From Leucobacter komagatae (lineage in GTDB: Bacteria > Actinomycetota > Actinomycetes > Actinomycetales > Microbacteriaceae): 64,000 nt of DNA. The position numbers were made by a program, and so were the translations under genes. The notes under the pieces are model-generated. The model saw only the letters and a program-made list of their open reading frames with translations, was not told the origin of the DNA and made no database searches. The stretch spans positions 1,798,001-1,862,000 of the forward strand of contig NZ_VFON01000001.1 in NCBI RefSeq assembly GCF_006716085.1. Reading direction: 5' to 3'. Shown in pieces: positions 1 to 8,917 of the stretch; the first letter of the stretch is position 1; the number at the start of each line of letters is the position of its first letter.

Positions 1-852
1 CGTCTCCATCCCGACATGAATCGAAAGGTACGTGATCGAGAATGTCACGACGAGGTAATACATGATGTTCTCGGCGAACCGAAGGCCCATCGCGGTGAAC
101 ACCTGGCGGGGGTAGTAACGGAACACCTCGACGAGTCCGTTCGTGCGCTTCTCAGCGACGACCTCAATCTTCTGCGATTCGGTGAAGATCGGCGCATCCG
201 TGACCTTCGTTCGCACGTAGTACCCGACGGCGACGATGACAACCGAGAGCCAGAACCCAATCCGCCAGCCCCAGGACAGGAACTGATCGGGAGTCAGCAC
301 GCCCGACAGCATCCAGAGCACAATCGTCGCGAGCAGGTTCCCGAGCGGCAGTGCGGCCTGCGGCCAGCTTGCCCAGAACCCGCGATGGTCCTTCGGCGCG
401 TGCTCGGCGACGAGCAGCACCGCGCCGCCCCACTCCCCACCGACCGCGAAGCCCTGCAGGAAGCGCAGCGTCACAAGCAGTGCCGGTGCCCAGTAGCCGA
501 TCGTCTGGAACGTTGGCAGGCACCCCATCAGGAATGTGCTGAGCCCCACCAAAATGATCGCGACCTGCAACAGTTTCTTGCGTCCGTATTTGTCACCGAA
601 GTACCCGAACACGACACCGCCGAGCGGCCGCGCGACGAACCCGACGGCGTAGGTCACGAACGCCGCAATCACGCCATCGAGCGGCTCGTCCGTCTGCGGG
701 AAGAAGATGAGGTTGAACACGAGCGTCGCGGCTGACGTGTAGAGGAAGAACTCGTACCACTCGACGACCGTCCCCGCCATCGACGCGACGACGACCTTGC
801 GCAGTGCCCCGAGTTTACCTGTGGGTTCGGTGCGTGAAGAATCCACTGACAT
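1..852 (-). CDS. MHS-family MFS transporter (partial, 3' end beyond window)
   Basis: The gene reads leftward from ATG at 852, preceded by AAGGAGG five bases upstream, and runs off the left edge after 284 codons, so its C-terminus is missing. The visible part carries the metabolite:H+ symporter hallmarks: an N-terminal VEWYEFFLY segment, a [16 protein letters not shown] loop 2-3 signature, and several hydrophobic helices, followed by [11 protein letters not shown]. The family imports organic acids or zwitterions by proton symport across the inner membrane. It lies downstream of a second transporter of the same family and an acyl-CoA synthetase on the same strand, which suggests an organic-acid substrate. 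The exact substrate cannot be told from the sequence. Confidence 0.85.
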   Translation of the reverse strand, partial: MSVDSSRTEPTGKLGALRKVVVASMAGTVVEWYEFFLYTSAATLVFNLIFFPQTDEPLDGVIAAFVTYAVGFVARPLGGVVFGYFGDKYGRKKLLQVAIILVGLSTFLMGCLPTFQTIGYWAPALLVTLRFLQGFAVGGEWGGAVLLVAEHAPKDHRGFWASWPQAALPLGNLLATIVLWMLSGVLTPDQFLSWGWRIGFWLSVVIVAVGYYVRTKVTDAPIFTESQKIEVVAEKRTNGLVEVFRYYPRQVFTAMGLRFAENIMYYLVVTFSITYLSIHVGMET

Positions 853-995
853 TGCTACCTCCTTGTAGCTCCGACTATTGCTGACGTACATGTCCCGGGA
901 TTCCCATGCTGCTCGGTCTCCTCAGCCCCCGCAACGGCCCTTCCCGCACCGCTCATGCGCAAATTTGCACACTCGCGGGCGGGGTTCCGTTCCTC

Positions 996-1022
996 ACGCT
1001 GCACCCGCATTGGGTGCAGCGT
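996..1022. terminator. Perfect 11-bp hairpin between the two MFS genes
   Basis: ACGCTGCACCC and GGGTGCAGCGT form a perfect 11-bp stem with a 5-base loop just past the stop of the transporter at 1030. There is no clear U-tract, so it may be a Rho-independent terminator of weak type or an mRNA-stabilising stem between two co-oriented genes. Confidence 0.55.
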
Positions 1023-1029
1023 CCACCCA

Positions 1030-2370
1030 CTACACCTTGCTCAGGTCGATCCCGCGAGTTTCCGGCAGCCGTGTCAGCGCAAGGAAGGTGACACCGCACA
1101 GCACGATGACGTAAACACTCGAGAGCCAGCCGACATCCATGCTGTTGAACAGCTGATTGAGGTAGGGAGCGGAGCCGCCAAACACCGCAACGGAGAAACC
1201 GTAAGCGATCCCAATATTGCGCGTGCGGGTGGCTGTGGGAAAGATCTCGGACATGTAGCTCGAGAGCAGCGCGCCTGCGGCGCCAACAATGAGCAACGCA
1301 ATCGTTGACGCGACGAATAGCATCCAAGCCTGGTCAGAGATCAGGCTCATCAACGGGAACTGGGCGAGCGCCATCGCGATCGTGAAGCCGTACAGCACCG
1401 GCTTCCTTCCAACGCGGTCTGACAGCCTTCCCCAGAACGGCAGCGCAATGCACGCGATGATCTGCGCGAGCACGATCGCCCAGTAGGCGGACTGTGTCGC
1501 CATGCCGCGTTCCACAATCGCATAGGTCGAGACATACGAGCTCCAGGTGTAGTGCGCGGCAGTAATCCCCGTCACCATCCCGATCAGTAACAGGACCGAG
1601 ACGAGCTGCCCCCGCGGGCGGCCTGCAATCGCGGCAGCGGTGAGTCGAGTGGCGGGCTCGCCGTCGTCTTGCAACTGCTCCTCGACTGCCTCCTCGACAA
1701 ATACCTCGGACTCGATCATTCCGCGGCGCAGCCACAGCGCGACCAACGCGAGAACCGCGCCGAGGAGGAAAGGAATCCGCCAACCCCATGCTGCGACCGC
1801 ACCCTCGTGGAGCACGTTGGTGATTGCCCCTCCCAGTGAGTACGCAATGATCGTGCCTCCGAAGATTGCGACAAACACCACGCTGCCCCACTGACCCCGC
1901 TTGTGTCGGGGCGCAATCTCCGCAACATACGAGTTAGCGGTCGCGGATTCTCCGCCATGGGCAAACCCCTGCACCATCCGCGCCAGCAGCAGCCCCACCG
2001 ATGCCCAGATGCCAACTTGAGCGTAGGACGGCATGACGCCGATCGCGACTGAAGCCACGGCCATCGAGAGCATCGTAGTGATGAGGACAAACTTGCGTCC
2101 CCTGCGGTCAGCGACAATGCCGAACACGAGCCCTCCGAGCGGGCGCATGAGGAAGCCGACGGCAAACACGGCGAAGGTCGCTAGGAGGGCAGACACAGGA
2201 TTCTCGGGGTTGAACATCATGCCAGCGATGAACGGCGCGAAGACCGCATACGCGCTCCACTCGTACCACTCGAGGATCTGGCCCACGCTACTGGCGATCA
2301 TGGATCTACGGTGTTCCGCCGACACAGGTCGGCCCTGCTGCTTCTGGTCTTCAAGTGTCTGCGAGGTCAT
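1030..2370 (-). CDS. MHS-family MFS transporter
   Basis: A 446-residue, 12-helix major facilitator protein. The start at 2370 (MTSQTLEDQ) is chosen over the ATG at 2388 because AAAGGAGC lies six bases before it. Family marks are LEWYEWSAYAVFAPF in helix 1, the loop motif GIVADRRGRKF between helices 2 and 3, and the related RLSDRVGRKPVL loop in the second half. It probably imports an organic acid by proton symport. It follows the acyl-CoA synthetase (85-base gap, same strand) and precedes another MHS transporter, so the three may form one TetR-regulated uptake and activation unit. The substrate is unknown. Confidence 0.88.
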   Translation of the reverse strand: MTSQTLEDQKQQGRPVSAEHRRSMIASSVGQILEWYEWSAYAVFAPFIAGMMFNPENPVSALLATFAVFAVGFLMRPLGGLVFGIVADRRGRKFVLITTMLSMAVASVAIGVMPSYAQVGIWASVGLLLARMVQGFAHGGESATANSYVAEIAPRHKRGQWGSVVFVAIFGGTIIAYSLGGAITNVLHEGAVAAWGWRIPFLLGAVLALVALWLRRGMIESEVFVEEAVEEQLQDDGEPATRLTAAAIAGRPRGQLVSVLLLIGMVTGITAAHYTWSSYVSTYAIVERGMATQSAYWAIVLAQIIACIALPFWGRLSDRVGRKPVLYGFTIAMALAQFPLMSLISDQAWMLFVASTIALLIVGAAGALLSSYMSEIFPTATRTRNIGIAYGFSVAVFGGSAPYLNQLFNSMDVGWLSSVYVIVLCGVTFLALTRLPETRGIDLSKV

Positions 2371-2455
2371 GTCAGTGCTCCTTTGCATTGAATGGTTGGT
2401 CGGTTAGGCGTGAGTCGGAAGAATCCTGGTGTGCGTCAGTGGCCCGTGCACGGAC

Positions 2456-4120
2456 CTATTGGAGGTCGGTCGATGGGTCCCGCAGTGCGCGCCGCTGAAT
2501 CTTGCCGGTCGCGGTCTTTGGCAGGTCCGACAGGATTACGACGGTCTTCGGAGCCTTGTAAGCCGCGAGTCGGGCCTTGACATACGCGCGGATCTCCTCG
2601 CTGGTTGCTACTCCCCCAGTCCGCAACGACACATATGCGACTACTTCTTCGCCGCTGTATGGGTGAGGGCGCCCCACGACGGCGGCCTCGCGCACTGCGC
2701 GATGTTCGTAGAGCACGTCCTCAACCTCGCGCGGCCAAACCTTATACCCGGAGACGTTAATCTGGTCCTTCATGCGGTCAACCAGGTAGACCCAACCGGC
2801 AGTGTCGAGGATGGCGACGTCTCCCGTACGCAGCCACCCGTCGACAATCGTCTCGGCCGTAGCGTCAGGCTTGTTGAGATACTCGCGGGTCACACTTGGC
2901 CCCGAAATCTCGAGTTCTCCCTGCACGCCAGGAGCGGCAACGCTTCCCTCAGAGCCTCGCACCCGCACGCGGACGCCCGGCATCGGCACTCCGATCGCCA
3001 GTGTGCCAGTGCTGGGCTCGACCGGCGCCTCGTGGCCGAGGGGCACGGCGATACACGCGGACGCGGTCTCGGTCATGCCGTAGATGTTGCGAATGTAATG
3101 CCCGAACCGTGCCTGGAATCGTGCAACAGTCTGGGGAGGCACAGGTGCCCCGCCGGAAAACACTGTGCGCAAAGACTGAAAACTATCGGCGTTGCCGGCC
3201 GGAAGATCCAGCAGGGAGTTGTACGCCGTAATAGATCCGCAGAGATGTTGGATCCGGTAGTCGACGACCGCCTGCAAGAAGCGCTCCGGAGTCAACCTGC
3301 CGATGAACACGAGCTCGGCTCCCGATACGAGGGAGGTGACCGCCACGGCCACGGCACCAGTGATGTGGAAGAGCGGAGCGATAGCCAGCACACGCTCGCC
3401 GGGACGCAGGTCTAACCATTGGCGCGTCGACTCCGCTGTCGCCAACAGGTTCGCGTGCGAGGCCACAGCTCCCTTGGGCTCCCCCGTCGTTCCCGAGGTG
3501 TACGTGAGCAGAGCAGGAGCATCCGGGGACAGCTCCACTTGGCCGGGCGTCTCACCCTGATGCCGCGCGAGCAACGTATGTAGGTCCGTCTGAGGGAGGT
3601 CGCCTGCAACTGGCCTACCGAGTTCGTCGGGCATGCGTGAATCGCGAGCGGAGGCGTCGTACTCCCGTGTGGTGAGCACCCACCCCGAGAAGAGATCACC
3701 GAGCATACTCGCAGCGGCCTCAATCTCACCCTCGGCCCCCACGAGACCGACGGGTCGCGCATCAGCGACGATCGTCGCGAGTTCACGCTGCTTGTACATC
3801 GGGTTCAAGACCAATGCCACGGCGCCTAGTTGCCACAGGGCAAGCTCAACGAGCACAAACTGCGGGACATTTTGGAGCTGGATCCCGACAACGTCTCCGC
3901 GGCGTACGCCGAGGCGTCGTAGCCCGACTGCAATAGCGCTCGCGGCAGTGTCGACCTCGCGCGCCGTGTACTCGGCGTCGAAGTATCGCAACGCCGTAGC
4001 CTCTGGCGTTTCGGAGACGCGCATAGACCAGGCTTCCGCCAACGTGCGCTTCGGCACCGGGAGCTCTCGCGAGACGTTCTTGGGGTACCACTCGTACCAC
4101 CGTTCCAACGTGTCGATCAT
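2456..4120 (-). CDS. Acyl-CoA synthetase (AMP-binding, fatty/organic acid-CoA ligase)
   Basis: A full-length adenylate-forming ligase (about 554 residues). It shows the phosphate loop YTSGTTGEPKG, the adenine-binding YGMTETA, the GWLRTGD motif with the hinge DRMKDQINVSGYKVWP, and the catalytic lysine in PKTATGKIQRR near the C-terminus. It would activate a carboxylic acid to its CoA thioester using ATP, feeding the dehydrogenase and reductase encoded at 6-8 kb. Two ATGs are adjacent at 4123 and 4120; AAGGA is six bases before the second, so 4120 is preferred. A TetR-type operator lies about 60 bp upstream, and the TetR gene is divergent. Chain-length preference cannot be deduced. Confidence 0.9.
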   Translation of the reverse strand: MIDTLERWYEWYPKNVSRELPVPKRTLAEAWSMRVSETPEATALRYFDAEYTAREVDTAASAIAVGLRRLGVRRGDVVGIQLQNVPQFVLVELALWQLGAVALVLNPMYKQRELATIVADARPVGLVGAEGEIEAAASMLGDLFSGWVLTTREYDASARDSRMPDELGRPVAGDLPQTDLHTLLARHQGETPGQVELSPDAPALLTYTSGTTGEPKGAVASHANLLATAESTRQWLDLRPGERVLAIAPLFHITGAVAVAVTSLVSGAELVFIGRLTPERFLQAVVDYRIQHLCGSITAYNSLLDLPAGNADSFQSLRTVFSGGAPVPPQTVARFQARFGHYIRNIYGMTETASACIAVPLGHEAPVEPSTGTLAIGVPMPGVRVRVRGSEGSVAAPGVQGELEISGPSVTREYLNKPDATAETIVDGWLRTGDVAILDTAGWVYLVDRMKDQINVSGYKVWPREVEDVLYEHRAVREAAVVGRPHPYSGEEVVAYVSLRTGGVATSEEIRAYVKARLAAYKAPKTVVILSDLPKTATGKIQRRALRDPSTDLQ

Positions 4121-4180
4121 CATTGATCCTTACTTGTGAAAGCTGTCATGCGTGGGCACGCAGGCCTCACAACATTACCG

Positions 4181-4198
4181 ACCGATCACTCGCTCGGT
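4181..4198. promoter_or_regulatory. TetR-type operator, copy 1
   Basis: ACCGATCACTCGCTCGGT has symmetric ends (ACCGA/TCGGT) and lies in the 182-bp gap between the divergent acyl-CoA synthetase and TetR genes. The same 18 bases recur without mismatch at 8158-8175, upstream of the SDR operon. An exact repeat only in these two promoter regions, next to a TetR gene, is the basis for calling it an operator. Confidence 0.75.
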
Positions 4199-4302
4199 GA
4201 ATAGGTTGTCCCAGTGTAACCAGGATGCTCGCCCAGAATCAACCCTGATTCAGGGGCGCGTCTCAGTTGCGCGGACAGGCGTGGCGTGGAAGTCTGACAC
4301 CC

Positions 4303-4896
4303 ATGACCGAGTCCCACTTTCCAGAGGCCATCGTCTTCGACGCGTGCTGCACTGCAGCGCTGTCGTGCTTCGAGCAGAATGGCTTCCACGGCACGTCGAT
4401 CCGTCAGATCGCGAGCGCCGCCGGGCTCTCGGTCCCGGGCCTGTACCACCACTACCCGTCGAAGGCCGCGCTACTCGAGAAGCTCTGCGAGGTCTCCATG
4501 TCCGAGCTGCACGCCGCCCTCACGAATGCGCGCGACGGCGCGACCTCCACGCTTGACCGTTTCGATCGCCTTGTCGCGTGCCTTCTCGAGTTCCACGCCG
4601 AGTTTGGGGCGGTCGCGTTCGTGACGTACAGCGAGATCCGGTCGCTCCAGCCCGGCCCCCGAGAGGCCCACATCGAATCGCGCCGACGCGTCGAGCAGTA
4701 CGTCATCGACGCGGTCACCGACGGCATCGCAGAGGGCATCTTCGCGACCAACGAACCCCGCCACGTTGCGCGCGCCATTACGCACATCTGCCTGGGAGTC
4801 GCGCAGTGGTACCGCCCGGGCGGCGTGAACTCTGTCGCGGAGATCGTTGAGACCTACACCGGAATCTGCCGCGACACCGCGCGCTTCGTCCGCTGA
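4303..4896 (+). CDS. TetR/AcrR-family transcriptional regulator
   Basis: A 197-residue repressor-type protein. The N-terminal HTH is visible in GFHGTSIRQIASAAGLSVPG followed by LYHHYPSKAALLEKL, the usual TetR recognition-helix and helix-4 pattern. The rest is a helical ligand-binding domain. ATG 4303 is chosen because translation from upstream codons would add a short non-conserved leader; GGAAG lies about ten bases before it. It is divergent from the acyl-CoA synthetase and probably binds the 18-bp site at 4181 and its twin at 8158, with an acyl-CoA or related intermediate as likely inducer (inference from the pathway genes around it). Confidence 0.88.
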   Translation: MTESHFPEAIVFDACCTAALSCFEQNGFHGTSIRQIASAAGLSVPGLYHHYPSKAALLEKLCEVSMSELHAALTNARDGATSTLDRFDRLVACLLEFHAEFGAVAFVTYSEIRSLQPGPREAHIESRRRVEQYVIDAVTDGIAEGIFATNEPRHVARAITHICLGVAQWYRPGGVNSVAEIVETYTGICRDTARFVR

Positions 4897-4930
4897 CGCG
4901 ATGCCGCGGCAGCGCGCCGCCACATCATCT

Positions 4931-4977
4931 TCTGGCCGCCACACCTTAATCACAACAAATAAGATGTGGCGGCCAGA
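4931..4977. terminator. Bidirectional terminator-like inverted repeat
   Basis: Arms 4931-4947 and 4961-4977 (core TCTGGCCGCCACA) match at 16 of 17 positions around a 13-base AT-rich loop. The element sits between the ends of the convergent TetR and phosphotransferase genes. A second terminator at 45461 shares the TTCTGGCCGCC core. Confidence 0.75.
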
Positions 4978-5004
4978 GAATCATGTGCCGACGGCGGCAA
5001 TCAC

Positions 5005-6102
5005 TTACCGGGCGAGCTCCTGCGCCCGCTCAAGCACCTCGGGCACGGCGTGCTCCAGGGTGTGCGCGAAGTCGTCGTCCGGGCGCTCCCCCGCCAGCCA
5101 CCTCGTGTAGATCGCTTCGAGAAACACCGACGACTTCCACAGCGCGAGCGCCTGGTACCAACGCAGGTCGCTCACGTCGAGGCCCGTGCCGCGCGCGTAC
5201 CGCTCCGCAAGCTGATCACGCGTGAGGTAGCCGTGCTCGCGGGTCGCGCTCGTGAGCTCCATCACCGTGCGCGGCGACGTTGCGTCTGAGTAGGTCGCGG
5301 TGAGGTACCCCAGGTCGGCGAGCGGGTCGCCAAGCGTCGCCATCTCCCAATCGAGCACCGCGAGCACGCTCGGCGGCGACGACTCCCTGAACATCACGTT
5401 GCCGAACCGGTAGTCGCCGTGCACGAGCGAGGCGCCCTGCGACACGGGCATCGTCTTAGCGAGCCTCGCCCCCAGCTCCGCGACGAGCGGGAGTTCACGC
5501 CGCGAGACCTGGCCCGCAAGGCCCGTGAAGGTCTTCAGCTGCCGCTCGAGGTACCCGTCGGGGCGGCCGAAGCCCCCGAGGTCGGCACGGTCGAGGTCGA
5601 CGCTGTGCAGCGCCACGAGGGTGTCGACGAGCGCCTCAGAGGCGAGGCGCCGCCCGTCGCTCCCGTCGAACGCACGAGGCGTCTCATCGAGCAGGATCAC
5701 GCCGTCGAGGTACTCCATCACGTAGAAGGGCACGCCGAGCACCTCGGCGTCTGAGCACACCGCGAGGATGCGCGGAACCGGGATCCCGACGCGCCCCAAC
5801 CCCTGCTGCACGGTGGCCTCTCGGATCATGTCGTGCGTTGACCGCGGCAGGGGTGGGCGCGGGCCGCGTCGCAGCACCACGCGGGTCTCGCCGCGCTCGA
5901 GGAGGAAGGTGATGTTGGACTGACCGTCGCCGATCCTTCGCCACGCGATCTCACCCTCGCCGATGCCGTGGGCATCGAGGAACGCGGCGACCCTGTCCAA
6001 GATCAACAGCGGCGGCATCGCGAGCCCGGCCGCGTCGGCGAACGTCGCGACGACTTCGACCGCTTCGACCGCCCCGCTCCCGCCACTCACAGCGTGCCCC
6101 AC
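5005..6102 (-). CDS. Phosphotransferase-family protein (APH/ACAD10-N-like)
   Basis: A kinase-fold protein of about 365 residues. It has LVHGDYRFGNVMF (catalytic HGDxxxxN) and VLDWEMATLGDPLAD (metal-binding DWE), the core of the aminoglycoside/choline phosphotransferase superfamily; an upstream DGQSNITFLL is the nucleotide-binding loop. In bacteria this subgroup commonly neighbours acyl-CoA dehydrogenases, matching the N-terminal half of eukaryotic ACAD10/11, where it phosphorylates 4-hydroxy acyl-CoAs. Context here is the same: SDR, dehydrogenase and this gene form a tight operon. ATG 6102 overlaps the dehydrogenase by 16 bases; GTG 6090 would give a 4-base overlap like the preceding gene pair and is an equally good start. 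Phosphorylation of a hydroxyacyl-CoA is inference. Confidence 0.85.
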   Translation of the reverse strand: MGHAVSGGSGAVEAVEVVATFADAAGLAMPPLLILDRVAAFLDAHGIGEGEIAWRRIGDGQSNITFLLERGETRVVLRRGPRPPLPRSTHDMIREATVQQGLGRVGIPVPRILAVCSDAEVLGVPFYVMEYLDGVILLDETPRAFDGSDGRRLASEALVDTLVALHSVDLDRADLGGFGRPDGYLERQLKTFTGLAGQVSRRELPLVAELGARLAKTMPVSQGASLVHGDYRFGNVMFRESSPPSVLAVLDWEMATLGDPLADLGYLTATYSDATSPRTVMELTSATREHGYLTRDQLAERYARGTGLDVSDLRWYQALALWKSSVFLEAIYTRWLAGERPDDDFAHTLEHAVPEVLERAQELAR

Positions 6103-7337
6103 GTGTCGGCGCCGTGCTCGTCGACGAGGTCCAAACGGGGCGCGCCGGCCTCAACCTCGCGCCGGCGGCGCGACGAGGCGCGCTTCGCGATCGCCCACCT
6201 GTGCGTCTCGTTCGAGCCGTCGTAGATGCGGAAGGGCCGCACCTCGTTCGCGTAGGAGGCGAGCGGCAGCGCATCGGTCACCCCGTCGCCACCGCAGATC
6301 TGGATCGCGCGGTCGATGATCCGGCCGATTGCGTCAGAGCAGTGCACCTTCGCGACGCCCGAGAGCGCGGCGCCGGCCTTTGGATCCCGCTCGAGCAGGG
6401 CCGCCGTGCGGTCGATGATTGCCTCCGACGTCGCGATGTCGATCTCCGACTGCGCGAGCATGTCTTGGGCGACGCCGAGGCTCCGCAGGGGCGAGCCGAA
6501 CAGCTCGCGGCTCGCGGCCCGATCGAGTGCGATGTCTTGCGCCCGCTTCGCGAGGCCGAGCCAGCGCATGCAGTGCGTCAGGCGGGCGGGGCCGAGGCGC
6601 ACCTGGGCGTACGCGAACCCCTCCCCCGGAGCGCCGAGCACCGCGTCGTCTGGCACGAGGCAATCCTCGAAGTAGAGGTGTGGATGCCCGCCAGCGATCG
6701 CCGTGTCGATCGCGTTGATGGGGTTGCCGACGCGCACGCCGGGGTGGTCCATGTCGACGAGAAACATCGTCGCCCCCTCGGGGAATCCCTCCGCGGGGAC
6801 GGCAGACGTGCGCACCATGAGGATGCAGTACGCAGCCCCCTCGGCACCGCTAATGAAGCGCTTGTGTGCGTTGATCTTCCAGCCGCCGTCGACTCGCTCA
6901 GCCGAGGAGCGCAGGGCCAGCGGGTCAGACCCGGCGCCGGGGTGGGGCTCCGTCATGCCGAAGCACGACCGCACCGCGCCAGCGCCGAGGGGCCGGAGGT
7001 AGCGCTCTTTCTGGGCGTCGGTCGCGATGAGCTCAAGCATGTGCATGTTGCCCTCGTCGGGGGCCATGCAGTTGAGCACCGCGGGCCCGATCGGCGAGTA
7101 GCCCGCCTCGATGAAGATCGCGGGCCAGTGCTCAAGCGGCACGCCCTGGCCGCCGTACTCCTCGGCGAGATGCGGCGCGAAGACTCCAGCGGCCTTCGTC
7201 TGCTCCATGAGTTGAAGCCGGTTCTCGTGCGTGAGCGTCGTGCCGGGCTTTGGCTCGGCAGGAATGACCACGTTACGGATGAACTCACGCGTGCGGAGGC
7301 GCAGTCCCTCGTAGGGCTCCGGGAGCACCGCGGTCAT
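6087..7337 (-). CDS. Acyl-CoA dehydrogenase
   Basis: A 416-residue flavoprotein of the acyl-CoA dehydrogenase family. It contains the FAD-binding FGMTEPHPGAGSDP segment, a middle beta domain, and a C-terminal helical domain with CGGDGVTDALPL and IYDGSNETHRW, the region that holds the catalytic base and FAD contacts. It oxidises an acyl-CoA to the 2,3-enoyl-CoA. ATG 7337 overlaps the stop of the SDR gene by four bases (ATGA), indicating translational coupling. Longer readings upstream exist in frame but lie inside the SDR gene. Together with the SDR and phosphotransferase it forms a catabolic operon probably controlled from the operator at 8158. Confidence 0.92.
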   Translation of the reverse strand: MTAVLPEPYEGLRLRTREFIRNVVIPAEPKPGTTLTHENRLQLMEQTKAAGVFAPHLAEEYGGQGVPLEHWPAIFIEAGYSPIGPAVLNCMAPDEGNMHMLELIATDAQKERYLRPLGAGAVRSCFGMTEPHPGAGSDPLALRSSAERVDGGWKINAHKRFISGAEGAAYCILMVRTSAVPAEGFPEGATMFLVDMDHPGVRVGNPINAIDTAIAGGHPHLYFEDCLVPDDAVLGAPGEGFAYAQVRLGPARLTHCMRWLGLAKRAQDIALDRAASRELFGSPLRSLGVAQDMLAQSEIDIATSEAIIDRTAALLERDPKAGAALSGVAKVHCSDAIGRIIDRAIQICGGDGVTDALPLASYANEVRPFRIYDGSNETHRWAIAKRASSRRRREVEAGAPRLDLVDEHGADTWGTL

Positions 7338-8110
7338 GCCGCACCCCCAACGGTGAGCAAGCCGCCATCGAGCACAAGCGTCTGGCCCGAAACCCACGAG
7401 GCGTCGGGTGAGACGAGGTACGCGACGGCGCCCGCAATGTCTTCGGGGGTGCCGAGGCGCTTCAGCGGGTACTCGGCGGCAACGTCGGCCTCGCGCCCCT
7501 CGTAGAGGGCCTTCGCGAAGTCGGTTTTGACGACGGCCGGCGCGACCGCGTTCACGCGCACCTCGGGGCCGAGCTCGGCGGCGAGCGTCGTGGTCAGGTG
7601 GCACACGGCGGCCTTGGTGACCCCGTACATGCCGATACCCGGCGAGGGGATGTAGCCCGTCACCGACGAGAGGTTCACGATCGAGCCGCCGTGCTCGGTG
7701 AAGCCGAGCCCCGGGTGCTGATAGGCGGCCTGCGACCAGGCGAGCGTCGAGACGATGTTGACCTCGATGATCTTTCGGGCCACCGCGAGGTCGACATCGA
7801 TCAGCTTCCCATAGATCGGGTTGATGCCTGCGTTGTTCACGAGGATGTCAAGGCGCCCCCACTCAGCGGCGACCCGATCCATCACCTCCGCGCGGTGCTC
7901 GGAATCGTCAGCCTTGCCGGGGACGGCGATGACCTGCCCCGCGGGGAGCGTCGCCGCGGCCTCGCGCAGCGCGTCTTCCGTGCGGGCGGTGATGCAAACT
8001 TTCGCCCCGTCTGCGGCGAGCCGCGCCGCGATCGCGAGGCCGATGCCACGGCTCGCCCCCGTCACAATCGCGGTCTTTCCCGCGAGCGGCTGGTTCTTGC
8101 TGTCAGTCAT
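7334..8110 (-). CDS. SDR-family NAD(P)-dependent oxidoreductase
   Basis: A classical short-chain dehydrogenase/reductase of 258 residues. The cofactor motif TGASRGIG is at residues 17-24, NNAG near 92, and the catalytic Ser148/149, Tyr162 and Lys166 (YGVTK) are in place. The start at 8110 is preferred over ATG 8122 because GGAG lies six bases before it. It is the first gene of a three-gene operon with an acyl-CoA dehydrogenase and a phosphotransferase, so a hydroxyacyl-CoA or alcohol substrate is likely. The operator-like site at 8158-8175 lies 48 bases upstream of the start. Confidence 0.9.
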   Translation of the reverse strand: MTDSKNQPLAGKTAIVTGASRGIGLAIAARLAADGAKVCITARTEDALREAAATLPAGQVIAVPGKADDSEHRAEVMDRVAAEWGRLDILVNNAGINPIYGKLIDVDLAVARKIIEVNIVSTLAWSQAAYQHPGLGFTEHGGSIVNLSSVTGYIPSPGIGMYGVTKAAVCHLTTTLAAELGPEVRVNAVAPAVVKTDFAKALYEGREADVAAEYPLKRLGTPEDIAGAVAYLVSPDASWVSGQTLVLDGGLLTVGGAA

Positions 8111-8157
8111 GTGAAACTCCATCGTTCGGGGAGGATCGCAGGCACACCTCGGGCCTT

Positions 8158-8175
8158 ACCGATCACTCGCTCGGT
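8158..8175. promoter_or_regulatory. TetR-type operator, copy 2
   Basis: Exact second copy of the 18-bp site at 4181-4198, located upstream of the SDR/acyl-CoA dehydrogenase/phosphotransferase operon. Its position between the SDR start (8110) and the end of the response-regulator gene (8243) fits a promoter operator. Confidence 0.75.
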
Positions 8176-8242
8176 CTCACTGTAACCCGAGGAGATTGCC
8201 ACTCACAACTCCCTGAAATGGCAAAGATGACTCAGTTCGGTA

Positions 8243-8917
8243 TTACAGGAGTCGCTTCGAGAGCGCCCAAGCTGTGAGTTCGTGCCGGTTTGACAGCTGG
8301 AGTTTGCGCAGCACACTCGACACGTGCGTCTCGACGGTCTTCACCGACAGGAACAGCTCAGCGGCGACTTCCTTGTAGGCGTAGCCGCGCGCGATCATGC
8401 GCATGACCTCCTGCTCCCGTGCCGTGAGCCGGTCGAGCTCATCGTCGGCTGCCGCGGTTTCGCCGAGGCCCGTCCCGAAGGCGTCGAGTACGAACCCCGC
8501 GAGGCGCGGCGAGAACACGGCGTCGCCACCGCGCACGCGAAGGGCCGCGGCGGTCACCTCGGCGCCCGACGCGGTCTTGGTGAGGTACCCGCGAGCGCCC
8601 GCTCGAATCACGCTCACGACATCGTCGGCGGCGTCCGAGACGCTCAGCGCAAGAAAGCGCGTCTCGCCAGTCACACCGGCGAGGCGCTGCAGCACCTCTG
8701 CACCGCCGCCGCCGGAGCCGCCCGGAAGGTGCACGTCGAGCAGCACAACGTCGGGGGCAAGGCCGGGGATCAATGCCACGGCCTCATCGACCGTTGCAGC
8801 CTCGCCGACAACCTCGATCTCGGCGCCGAGCTCGGCGCGGAGGCCCGTGCGGAAGATCTGGTGGTCGTCAACGATGACCACGCGAATGGTGGCGGCAGCC
8901 TGCGATGCCTCACTCAC
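8243..8917 (-). CDS. LuxR/NarL-type response regulator
   Basis: A 224-residue two-component regulator. The receiver domain has the acidic pair Asp17/Asp18 and the phospho-acceptor Asp61 in VVLLDVHLPGG; a conserved switch Ser and Lys follow (LALSVSD, GYLTKTASG). The C-terminus is a LuxR HTH: LTAREQEVMRMIARGYAYKE and VAAELFLSVKTVETHVSSVL. It overlaps the upstream histidine kinase by four bases (ATGA), so the two are a cognate pair. The divergent gap at 10372-10486, with two palindromes, is the likely target. The glycine-rich insertion after LPGG (SGGGGAE) is slightly unusual. Confidence 0.93.
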   Translation of the reverse strand: MSEASQAAATIRVVIVDDHQIFRTGLRAELGAEIEVVGEAATVDEAVALIPGLAPDVVLLDVHLPGGSGGGGAEVLQRLAGVTGETRFLALSVSDAADDVVSVIRAGARGYLTKTASGAEVTAAALRVRGGDAVFSPRLAGFVLDAFGTGLGETAAADDELDRLTAREQEVMRMIARGYAYKEVAAELFLSVKTVETHVSSVLRKLQLSNRHELTAWALSKRLL

